From positions 1 to 12,372 of the forward strand of contig JBFXEJ010000148.1 in the NCBI GenBank assembly GCA_050180235.1: DNA of 12,372 bases. The letters run 5' to 3'. A model generated the notes under the pieces. The model was given only the letters and a program-made list of their open reading frames with translations. It ran no database searches and was not told the origin of the DNA. Positions 1 through 5,549 of this stretch are shown in pieces (the first letter of the stretch is position 1; the number at the start of each line of letters is the position of its first letter). The DNA comes from JAABRU01 sp050180235. GTDB lineage: Bacteria; Desulfobacterota; Desulfobacteria; Desulfobacterales; Desulfococcaceae. Position numbers and translations under genes: made by a program.

Positions 1-87
1 CACACATTCTTTTCCCACTTCATCTTTTCCATTCTGCTGTCAGAGTCGGCTGCTGTCTGTATTGTGCTGGAAATTATAGAATTTTTT

Positions 88-255
88 GATAGTGGGTAAA
101 ATCATTTGATTCTGGAATTCCCCTCCCTTGAGGGAGGGGTTAGGGGAGGGGGAAAAATGCCCTGCAGTTATACACTTTTTCCCACCCTCCCCCTGCCCCT
201 CCCTCAAGGGAGGGGAGATTTTTTTCCGCGTCATCAACCGGTTTGACCCACTACC
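88..255. repeat. MITE-A copy 1, small palindromic element with G-rich arms
   Basis: The ends are imperfect inverted repeats: GATAGTGGGTAAAATCA on the left and, on the opposite strand of the right end, GGTAGTGGGTCAAACCGGTTGAT. Inside are two long complementary arms of C-tracts and G-tracts (about 119-152 and 181-216) around a short AT-rich centre. The left arm has four G-runs (132-134, 136-139, 143-146, 148-152). The same architecture recurs at 596-740 and 12244-12372, so this is a repeat family with no coding capacity. The flanks AATTTTTT and CATTTCTG agree at only 5 of 8 positions, so a target duplication is decayed or absent. Confidence 0.75.
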
Positions 256-274
256 CATTTCTGACTCTGAATAA

Positions 275-290
275 AGCAAAGGCTGTGCCA
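275..290 (-). promoter_or_regulatory. Consensus sigma-54 (-24/-12) promoter, leftward
   Basis: On the minus strand the sequence reads TGGCACAGCCTTTGCT, matching the sigma-54 consensus TGGCAC-N5-TTGCW with the required 12-bp offset between the GG and GC pairs (complement at 288-289 and 276-277). The predicted transcription start is near 264, so the transcript would enter MITE-A copy 1 at once and then a gene beyond the left edge of the window. It closely resembles the plus-strand promoter at 545-560. No downstream gene is visible here, so the target is unknown. Confidence 0.65.
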
Positions 291-544
291 GAAGTGGTAT
301 TTAAATTTTTTTGTTTAAATTGTAAAGACTTAATTCAGACAAGCACAGATGTTCCAAAGATTTCTGATCATATTTTGTATATCTGATAATCAATTTATGT
401 ATGGCAGATTTCTGAAAACATGATTCCGATCCTTTTACACTTTGTAAAAATTACCGACAGCCGAACCTGTTCCGATACAGGGCAAAATCTGTCTGTAAAA
501 TTATAATTATCTGATATTAAATGTTTTTATATTTAGATACAACT
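291..544. promoter_or_regulatory. AT-rich region between divergent sigma-54 promoters, candidate enhancer sites
   Basis: This 254-bp stretch has no credible ORF. It contains a 7-bp-arm palindrome TTTTACA-CTT-TGTAAAA (433-449), about 105 bp upstream of the plus-strand -24 element and about 150 bp upstream of the minus-strand one. A second inverted repeat is CCTGT-N6-ACAGG (466-481). Direct repeats of AGATTTCTGA occur at 358-367 and 406-415, and of ATCTGATA at 381-388 and 509-516. Sigma-54 promoters need an upstream activator-binding site, usually a dyad 80-200 bp away, so either palindrome could serve both promoters. That role is inferred from position alone. Confidence 0.4.
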
Positions 545-560
545 TGGCACAGTGCTTGCT
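545..560 (+). promoter_or_regulatory. Consensus sigma-54 (-24/-12) promoter, rightward
   Basis: The sequence TGGCACAGTGCTTGCT matches TGGCAC-N5-TTGCW exactly, with GG at 546-547 and GC at 558-559. The predicted start is near 571. The next plus-strand gene is the receiver protein at 1004, about 430 bp away; two small mobile elements (596-740 and 765-860) lie between. Removing both elements and one copy of each duplicated target would shorten the leader to roughly 180 nt. Whether the promoter still drives that gene, or an untranslated RNA, cannot be told from sequence. Confidence 0.65.
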
Positions 561-595
561 TTTCTAAAGTTCCGAAGTCATAATAATTAATAAGG

Positions 596-740
596 GGTAG
601 TGGGTCAAATCCGTTGATAAGGTCTCCCCTCCCCTGGTGGGAGGGGCAGGGGAGGGTGAAAACATCACTGATTATCCCCCTCCCCTGCCCCTCCCACCAG
701 GGGAGGGGAATTTTTGGATCAACAGATTTGCACCACTACC
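596..740. repeat. MITE-A copy 2 with 8-bp target duplication and perfect G-rich arms
   Basis: The 23-bp terminal inverted repeats start GGTAGTGG and agree at 20 of 23 positions (596-618 against 718-740). The element is flanked by direct copies of TAATAAGG (588-595 and 741-748), the signature of an 8-bp target-site duplication. Inside, 626-656 and 678-708 are a perfect 31-bp inverted repeat. The left arm carries G-runs at 639-641, 643-646, 649-652 and 654-656, a canonical G-quadruplex motif; the right arm carries the same motif on the other strand. There is no transposase, so it would have been moved in trans. Confidence 0.85.
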
Positions 741-764
741 TAATAAGGGAAGTGAAACTTCTTA

Positions 765-860
765 GGCGATTTCCATGAAAAAATGTACCATATTGTAGGG
801 TGGACACGGCTTTTTGTGCCCACCCTACGAAAAACGGTATAATCTTTAATGTAAATCACC
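765..860. repeat. MITE-B copy 1, 96-bp palindromic element with 3-bp target duplication
   Basis: The element begins GGCGATTTCCATGAAA and ends in the imperfect reverse complement (right end read inward: GGTGATTTACATTAAAG). It is flanked by TTA on both sides (762-764, 861-863). The centre is a hairpin built from GTAGGGTGG and its complement around GGCTTTTT (795-828). A second copy with the same core and right end lies at 1466-1619; a third with related ends but a different core lies at 4674-4774. It is non-coding and lies between the sigma-54 promoter at 545 and the receiver gene. Confidence 0.75.
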
Positions 861-1003
861 TTAACGTACAGCAGGTGTCAGGTGTCAGGAAAATAAAACA
901 CTGAAACCTGAACGCTGAAGCCCAAAACCGGTATATCAGGAATTTTCAGCTTCATTATATTTGCAGCACTTTTGAAATCTTCATAGGCAATGAACCGGGC
1001 CGG

Positions 1004-1408
1004 GTGAATCCATTGAAAAAGGAAACAACCATACTGATAGCCGACCGCAATCCCCATGTGCGGGAATTCCTCAGACGGGAACTCTCGGCAGCGCATTACC
1101 ATGTCCGTCTGGCGGAAAGCGGGAAAGATCTGCTCTGCGCGATTTACAAAGATCCCGGCATAGGTCTGGTAATTCTGGATCCGGATTTTCCCGACATGGA
1201 TCAGCATATACTTTTGGAAAAACTGCAGAACAGACTTCCTATGCTGCCTGTGATTCTTCATACCTATCTTTCTGACTGCGAAAGTATGAATCTGAAAGAC
1301 ATGTATTGTGTGGTAGGGCTTATTGAAAAAGAGGGCGGCAGTGTGGAAAAACTGATTGTCGCGGTTTCGGATGTTCTGGCAGGAGAAACCGGGAATACAG
1401 TCCCGTAA
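1004..1408 (+). CDS. Stand-alone response-regulator receiver domain protein
   Basis: The 134-residue product is a single receiver (CheY-like) domain with no output domain. The first strand and acidic pocket are at residues 9-16 (TTILIADRN). The likely phosphoacceptor is D59 in VILDPDFPDMD, the conserved Thr is T87 and the conserved Lys is K109. Two features are unusual: the second pocket aspartate is replaced by R15, and the residue after K109 is Glu rather than the usual Pro. Magnesium binding or phosphorylation may therefore differ from the norm. The start is a GTG with no good ribosome-binding site; the frame stays open upstream to about 905 without an ATG, so the true start is uncertain. 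The partner kinase and output are not in the window. Proximity to the pilus operon suggests, but does not show, a motility link. Confidence 0.75.
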   Translation: MNPLKKETTILIADRNPHVREFLRRELSAAHYHVRLAESGKDLLCAIYKDPGIGLVILDPDFPDMDQHILLEKLQNRLPMLPVILHTYLSDCESMNLKDMYCVVGLIEKEGGSVEKLIVAVSDVLAGETGNTVP

Positions 1409-1446
1409 TTGTAACTGTATCTCCTGCATACGCAGCCGCCCTTTCC

Positions 1447-1637
1447 GGCAATGCCGTTAAGTTAAGGAAAAGGCATTTTATGGGAAAGCCCTGAAAGGGC
1501 GTTATGTTATAGTAGTAGGGTGGGCACGGCTTTTTGTGCCCGCCGTCCTGCTGAAACGGTGGGCACAAAAAGCCGTGCCCACCCTACGAAAAACGGTATA
1601 ATCTTTAATGTAAATCACCTAACTTAATGGCATTGCC
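1447..1637. repeat. MITE-B copy 2 (1466-1619) nested in an older palindrome
   Basis: The inner element runs from 1466 to 1619 and is flanked by TAA on both sides (1463-1465, 1620-1622). Its right end is essentially identical to MITE-B copy 1, and it contains two facing versions of the GGTGGGCAC hairpin core, both with the CGGCTTTTTGTG loop region or its complement. Removing the element and one TAA rejoins the flanks into a 34-bp near-perfect palindrome with arms GGCAATGCC and GGCATTGCC around TTAAGTTAACTTAA. The element therefore inserted into the centre of a pre-existing palindromic repeat. The left end (GGAAAAGGCATTTTATGG) is more diverged than the right. Confidence 0.7.
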
Positions 1638-1725
1638 CTTTCCGGAGGAGTGCAAAAATTAAGCGGAGCGGTTTTTTGCTTTCCGGAGGAGTGCAGAAAT
1701 TAAGCGGAGCGGTTTTTTGCTTTCC
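1638..1725. repeat. 41-bp tandem repeat, two full copies plus the start of a third
   Basis: The unit begins CTTTCCGGAGGAGTGCA and continues through AAGCGGAGCGGTTTTTTG. Copies start at 1638 and 1679 (one mismatch), and a third begins at 1720 but diverges after CTTTCCG. Each contains a short stem of GCAAAAA and TTTTTGC. The 29 bases at 1651-1679 recur exactly as the reverse complement at 10126-10154 and 10202-10230, downstream of the pilus operon. Nothing suggests coding. Confidence 0.8.
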
Positions 1726-1839
1726 GTGCGGATTCAGAGATTGAAAAATTTTTTTCAGGAATGCCTGGGGTATTAAAATTTTTGCGAGTTCCACGCAATT
1801 TCTCTAAAAAAAATTTCATGTTTAATATTTTTTTCCTTC

Positions 1840-2066
1840 CTTACTGACTTGTCTTCTTTACATCGTAAAAACGGCATCCTGCCGTTTTCGGGGGGCGGCA
1901 GGATGCCGCCCCTACCCTCCCGGCTTAATTTTTGCATTCCTCCGGACTTACTGACCGGTCTGTCAGCAAGGTTTCTTTACATCGTAAAAACAGCATCCTG
2001 CCGTTTCCGGGGGCGGCAGGATGCCGCCCCTACCCTCCCACCTTAATTTTTTGCACTGATTCGGAT
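1840..2066. repeat. Tandemly duplicated hairpin unit of about 107-120 bp
   Basis: Two direct copies start with CTTACTGAC at 1840 and 1947. Each contains TTTACATCGTAAAAAC, a strong hairpin with arms GGCATCCTGCCG and CGGCAGGATGCCG (one arm base changed in copy 2), then CCCCTACCCTCCC and a TTAATTTTTGCA tail. That tail is the same module as in the 41-bp repeats and the array after pilY1. The second copy has about 12 extra bases with its own small dyad (CTGAC and GTCAG). The short open frame across these units is a by-product of the repeat. Confidence 0.7.
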
Positions 2067-2072
2067 TTTTTC

Positions 2073-2275
2073 TGACAAAAATTGTCATTATTTGGACAAA
2101 AATTGAAAAAAACATATTTTTTTCTATATGCCCCGGTTCGGTTTACCCGCGAAATGCGAAACAGAATCTGAATTCAGTTTGTGTTTTTTTCAGAAATGCT
2201 TATATTCTCATATTATAAAATACATAAACTATCCAAGCACTAAGCATATTTGACATAAGTTATTTTCTATAACTT
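2073..2275. promoter_or_regulatory. Upstream dyads, candidate activator sites for the pilin operon
   Basis: Two inverted repeats lie upstream of the sigma-54 promoter at 2424. TGACAA-AAA-TTGTCA (2073-2087) is followed by a half-site GGACAAAAATTG (2094-2105). AAGTTAT-TTTCT-ATAACTT (2257-2275) is centred about 160 bp upstream of the -24 element, a usual distance for an enhancer-binding protein. The activator is unknown; PilR is a reasonable guess because it activates sigma-54 pilin promoters in other bacteria. Confidence 0.35.
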
Positions 2276-2423
2276 TTAATATAAGTATTGACGCAATGCT
2301 GTCTGATTTCAATTTATTGGTTTTTATAAATTTATATAAAATATTTCACGGACAGGATCACGTAAAATCAAGCAGTTGAAAGGTGGAAGACAAATTCCGG
2401 CATATTTAAAAAAATAAAGGATA

Positions 2424-2439
2424 TGGCATATTTTTTGCA
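2424..2439 (+). promoter_or_regulatory. Sigma-54 promoter of the minor-pilin operon
   Basis: TGGCATATTTTTTGCA matches TGGCAY-N5-TTGCW with the strict 12-bp GG-to-GC offset (2425-2426 and 2437-2438). The predicted start is near 2450, giving a leader of about 23 nt that contains the AAAGGAG ribosome-binding site (2459-2465) of the first pilin gene. A small dyad, TATAC-N5-GTATA (2440-2454), overlaps the start region. This placement, directly ahead of a five-gene same-strand operon, makes it a strong promoter call. Confidence 0.75.
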
Positions 2440-2472
2440 TATACTTTTGGTATAAAACAAAGGAGCGGAAAA

Positions 2473-3066
2473 ATGAAACAGAAAATGCACATGATAAAAT
2501 CGGAAAACAAAGGTTTCAGTCTTCTGGAACTGATGGTTATAGTGGCTATTGTAGGTGTGCTGGCCGGACTGGCAATCAGTTATTCCACAGGAACTCCCCG
2601 TGAACGCCTGAAAGCCGCATCACGGGAGGCGGTTTCCATGATGATGTCTGCAAAAGTGAATGCCGGGAAAACAGGGACAGCATGGTATGTGGAGTTTGAC
2701 ACAGACGCTGGAACATTCACCCTTTATGATGCAGAAGACAAAGCCCAGCGCACAGTGGAACTTGCCAAATACAACGGTGTTTCTTTCGGTTCCGGTCATG
2801 GAGCGGACACCGGCAAGAAAACCTATACCAAACAGAACGGCGAAACCTTTGATCTTTCTTATGATCAGGGAAAAGACAGTATAGATGACGGGGTGACAGT
2901 TTCCAATAACCGCTTTGTATATGGCCCGGATGCGAAAGCCAGTACAACTTCTCTGGGGGCTGTTTACCTGAAAGTCAGCAATGGAGATACAATGGTTGTG
3001 GAGCGGGTGTCCGCAACCGGAATGATAAAAACCCGCCGGAATTTCGGCGAAACATGGGAGGAATAA
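2473..3066 (+). CDS. GspH/FimT-family minor pilin (FimU/FimT-like)
   Basis: The 197-residue protein has a class III prepilin leader of 14 residues ending in Gly, cut by prepilin peptidase before F15. The mature start FSLLELMVIVAIVGVLAGLAI has the conserved Glu at position 5 and a hydrophobic helix that anchors it in the inner membrane before assembly. After the helix comes PRERLKAASREAVSMMMSAKVNAGKTGTAWYVEFD, the helix-to-strand pattern typical of GspH/FimT pseudopilins, then a beta-rich C-terminal region. The ATG at 2473 follows AAAGGAG with 7-bp spacing. It is the first gene of the operon and ends 3 bp before pilV. By analogy with P. aeruginosa FimU it would help assemble the pilus tip complex. 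FimU and FimT cannot be told apart from sequence alone, so no symbol is given. Confidence 0.85.
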   Translation: MKQKMHMIKSENKGFSLLELMVIVAIVGVLAGLAISYSTGTPRERLKAASREAVSMMMSAKVNAGKTGTAWYVEFDTDAGTFTLYDAEDKAQRTVELAKYNGVSFGSGHGADTGKKTYTKQNGETFDLSYDQGKDSIDDGVTVSNNRFVYGPDAKASTTSLGAVYLKVSNGDTMVVERVSATGMIKTRRNFGETWEE

Positions 3067-3069
3067 AAA

Positions 3070-3477
3070 ATGGAATATATTATTGGCAATAAAAAAACGG
3101 CTGGGGTAATCGGTGAAGGCGGTTTCTCCCTGCTGGAGGTCATGATTGCTCTGGTCATTCTTGGTTTCGGGCTGCTCGGAACCGCTTTGATGCAGGTAAC
3201 GGCCATTCAGGGAAATGCCTTCAGTATGAAAGTGAGCGAGGCAGATGCACTGATCTCTGCCAAGATTGAGGAATACAAGGAGATGAAGTTTGAGGACATC
3301 AAAGATGATGAGAAAACCGTCAAAATTCATCCGGATGACACAATGGTGTACAAACTGAAAACAAAGGTGACAGACAATACACCTATGACAGGACTGAAAA
3401 CAGTAAAGGTGCAGGTCAGTTGGCAGGACAAGGGGAATCATTCCACAGCCTGTGAAACCATTATCTCCAATTCATAG
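3070..3477 (+). CDS. pilV: Type IV pilus minor pilin PilV
   Basis: The 135-residue protein has an 18-residue leader ending GG, with the predicted cut before F19. The mature N-terminus is FSLLEVMIALVILGFGLLG, including Glu5 and the GFGLLG motif characteristic of PilV. A short soluble domain follows, ending in VQVSWQDKG and a typical PilV C-terminal strand. The GGAGG ribosome-binding site (3057-3061) lies inside the last codons of the preceding gene, and only 3 bp separate the two, so translation is probably coupled. In P. aeruginosa PilV is part of the minor-pilin complex that primes pilus assembly and connects PilY1 to the fibre. The leader is longer than the usual 6-10 residues, but no nearer in-frame start has a better ribosome-binding site. 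Confidence 0.88.
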   Translation: MEYIIGNKKTAGVIGEGGFSLLEVMIALVILGFGLLGTALMQVTAIQGNAFSMKVSEADALISAKIEEYKEMKFEDIKDDEKTVKIHPDDTMVYKLKTKVTDNTPMTGLKTVKVQVSWQDKGNHSTACETIISNS

Positions 3478-3492
3478 CAGGGAGCGTGAAAC

Positions 3493-4674
3493 ATGAGAAA
3501 AAATATCTTAGAAAACAGAAAAGGTTTTACGATGGTCGAGCTGCTGGTGGCCCTGGCCATTTTTTCGGTGGTGATAGTCGGAGTGATAGAGGTTTTCGGC
3601 AACAGTTACAAGTCCTATGTGGTTCAGGATGAGGTTGCTGAGGTGCAGCAGAATCTGCGCATGGCCCGCTCCCTGATAGAACAGGATTTGCGCATGACCG
3701 GCAGCGGGATTGGAAGCAAAGATAAGGATGGGAATGGCGGTTTTGTTTTTTTGGGAGGATACAATTTTCAGGGTGAAGTAGGTGATGTTGTTCCCATCAC
3801 CTTTGAAAACGGTGGAGAAGGTGAATCTGACAAACTCACCATCAACTATGTCAACTGGGCCACCGGCTGTGGAGTTGCTCCAACCGGAACAACCCTGCTG
3901 GCCTGTGATGAACTGTCTATCCTTCATCTGAATGAAGCTATGCCGGCTGCTTCCGCCGAGCTTAAAGTAAAGGAAGATCTGAAGGATGATTCTTACGCTG
4001 ACTGGGACAGTGGCTGTTACTGCGGTGGAAAAACCTATCCAAGTCCAAAACTGGGTTTTATGGCTATTATTACTGATTCGCAGGATTCGGATAAGTCGGA
4101 TGTGGTAATTATCACACAGTCTCAGCCAAACAGCAGCAAATTGCAGAACAGCCCGACTGATTATGATTTGAATGGGGATGGAACCATTGACAACAAAACA
4201 GAGAAATTTGACAATAAAGTTGCCAACACTTTCAGTGATGACAGCACCATCCAGTTTTTCCATCCGGAATTTGCTGTGGCCGCCACCTATGAACTTACCA
4301 CAGACGGAACCCTGCTGCGCACTGATAAAAATAATATTTCTGTCCCCATAGCCGACAATATTGAAGACCTGCAGTTTGCTTTCTGCGGAGATTTTGATGG
4401 CAGCGGCACTGCGGACTGCCCTCAGGACATTACCCAGGGGGAATGGATATATAAGGATGCGGATCTGGATGCTGACGGAGATCTGAGTGCGGATGACAGA
4501 GACTTAGTACGGTTTATCCATATCAGCCTTCTGGGCAGAACTGCCAAAACCCACAGCAAAGATTTGACCAGCAAACGTCCGGAACTGGGAGATCGGGCAG
4601 CAGGTGACACTGATGATCATTTCCGCAGACGGCTGATCCAGACAACAATAGAGTTGCGGAACATGGGATTATAG
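3493..4674 (+). CDS. pilW: Type IV pilus minor pilin PilW, with EF-hand-like loops
   Basis: The 393-residue protein starts with an 11-residue leader and mature FTMVELLVALAIFSVVIVGVI, with Glu5 at residue 16. It continues with VQQNLRMARSLIEQDLRMTGSGI, the standard PilW helix, and ends RRRLIQTTIELRN, as PilW proteins usually do, so it appears complete. It is longer than P. aeruginosa PilW. Three acidic loops look like calcium sites: D225-N227-D229-G-T-I-D233, D300-F-D302-G-S-G-T-A-D308 and D322-A-D324-L-D326-A-D328-G-D330. Several cysteines (CYCGG and others) could form disulfides in the periplasm. The ribosome-binding site GGAG at 3481-3484 is 8 bp from the ATG. The TAG stop is made of the last two bases of a duplicated ATA target and the first base of a MITE-B element. 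Confidence 0.88.
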   Translation: MRKNILENRKGFTMVELLVALAIFSVVIVGVIEVFGNSYKSYVVQDEVAEVQQNLRMARSLIEQDLRMTGSGIGSKDKDGNGGFVFLGGYNFQGEVGDVVPITFENGGEGESDKLTINYVNWATGCGVAPTGTTLLACDELSILHLNEAMPAASAELKVKEDLKDDSYADWDSGCYCGGKTYPSPKLGFMAIITDSQDSDKSDVVIITQSQPNSSKLQNSPTDYDLNGDGTIDNKTEKFDNKVANTFSDDSTIQFFHPEFAVAATYELTTDGTLLRTDKNNISVPIADNIEDLQFAFCGDFDGSGTADCPQDITQGEWIYKDADLDADGDLSADDRDLVRFIHISLLGRTAKTHSKDLTSKRPELGDRAAGDTDDHFRRRLIQTTIELRNMGL

Positions 4675-4774
4675 GTGATTTCCAGAAAAAAATATCCCTT
4701 CAAAGTATCAAAAGCTTCCAGCTTTTGCCCTTTGCCTGTAAACTGAACCGGGATATTTATTTTCAGAAATCACC
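4674..4774. repeat. MITE-B-related element inserted in the pilW stop codon
   Basis: This 101-bp element has 25-bp terminal inverted repeats agreeing at 21 of 25 positions; the left starts GGTGATTTCCAGAAAAA. The left end also matches MITE-B copy 1 at 20 of 25 positions. ATA lies directly on each side (4671-4673, 4775-4777), fitting the family's 3-bp duplication. The centre differs from the other copies and has a hairpin CAAAAGCT-TCC-AGCTTTTG (4709-4727). Without the element the junction would read TTA-TAA and pilX would begin about 20 bp after the stop. The insertion changed TAA to TAG, left PilW intact, and put a foldable 100-nt segment in the operon mRNA. Confidence 0.8.
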
Positions 4775-4798
4775 ATAAAAGTAAAAAAAGGAGGAATT

Positions 4799-5407
4799 AT
4801 GAAAATATCAGAATATATCCGCAGAAAAGTTTTTGACAATGAAAGAGGAGCCGCAATGCTGGCCGTAATGGTCACCCTTGTGGCTCTTACGGTTATCGGC
4901 ATTGCCGCAACCCGCACAAGCACCTTTGAATCAGCCAGCAGCGGAAACCAGAAACGCAAACAGGCAGCCTTTTATGCAGCGGAAGCCGGTCTGGAGCATG
5001 GCAGGGCTGTGCTTGGCAATGATGTAAGCAAATGGAGTTCTGTATTGGAGGATGCTGAGGGCAAAAGTTATAAAGATGGTGCTTCTCTTCTTTCCGATGT
5101 TTCCTTTTTTGACGGCAAATATACCTATACAGTAAAGGTATGGAACAATAAGGAAGATGCGGAAGTAGACAGAGATACAGACAGTACCATTATCATGCGT
5201 TCCCAGGCTGTAAGTAAAAACAATAAAGATGGCGAATTCGCGGCTGTGGAAATTTCTCTGGGCGCGGGCGTTGGTGACGACGATTCAAGATTCACACAGG
5301 AACAGACCGCACAGGACGGAGCCGGAACCGGAAAGAACTACAATGCCAATGACAAAAATGCAGTGGATGTGACTGCTGATGACGGTTCCACCAATTTTCA
5401 GTTGTAA
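4799..5407 (+). CDS. pilX: Type IV pilus assembly protein PilX
   Basis: The 202-residue protein has a 17-residue basic leader ending ERG, then a hydrophobic helix AAMLAVMVTLVALTVIGIAA and AFYAAEAGLE at residues 57-66, the hallmark of the PilX N-terminal family. Predicted cleavage is after G17. Mature position 5 is Ala22 rather than Glu, as in many PilX and GspK-type tip subunits, which fits a place at the fibre tip. The C-terminal half is acidic and has no cysteine. AAGGAGG (4788-4794) sits 4 bp before the ATG, a strong ribosome-binding site that would support translation even though the MITE now separates pilX from pilW. By family knowledge PilX joins PilV and PilW in the priming complex that recruits PilY1. 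Confidence 0.85.
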   Translation: MKISEYIRRKVFDNERGAAMLAVMVTLVALTVIGIAATRTSTFESASSGNQKRKQAAFYAAEAGLEHGRAVLGNDVSKWSSVLEDAEGKSYKDGASLLSDVSFFDGKYTYTVKVWNNKEDAEVDRDTDSTIIMRSQAVSKNNKDGEFAAVEISLGAGVGDDDSRFTQEQTAQDGAGTGKNYNANDKNAVDVTADDGSTNFQL

Positions 5408-5424
5408 TCTGAATCCAAAGTTCC

Positions 5425-5458
5425 AAACCCTAAGGGTTTTAAAACCCTTAGGGTTTTT
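5425..5458. terminator. Perfect 32-bp palindrome with T-run between pilX and pilY1
   Basis: AAACCCTAAGGGTTTT followed by its exact reverse complement forms a 16-bp stem ending in T5. It lies 17 bp after the pilX stop and about 90 bp before pilY1. It fits an intrinsic terminator, or a partial attenuator lowering pilY1 relative to the pilins. With A-runs on both sides it could also act on the other strand, but no opposing gene is nearby. Perfect palindromes can fold into stems with little or no loop, so efficiency is uncertain. Confidence 0.6.
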
Positions 5459-5549
5459 ACGGTTTTTATGGAATACTGATTTTCTGTTGCAGTCGCGTAA
5501 CAGGAGTCAGGATATTTTTTTTTAACCCCTTTCCCAAAAGGAGTTTGTC

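Noticed and set aside
878..1429. 183-codon minus-strand frame opposite the receiver gene
   Set aside because: The plus-strand frame has receiver-domain motifs; the minus frame has none and starts inside repeat-derived sequence.
1849..2046. 65-codon frame encoding repeated MSSLHRKNG/FLYIVKTA-like segments
   Set aside because: It is a translation of the duplicated hairpin unit, not a gene.
2620..4263. Minus-strand open frames of 251-273 codons
   Set aside because: They run antisense to the pilin genes, which have clear prepilin signals and ribosome-binding sites; their own composition is unlike a real protein.
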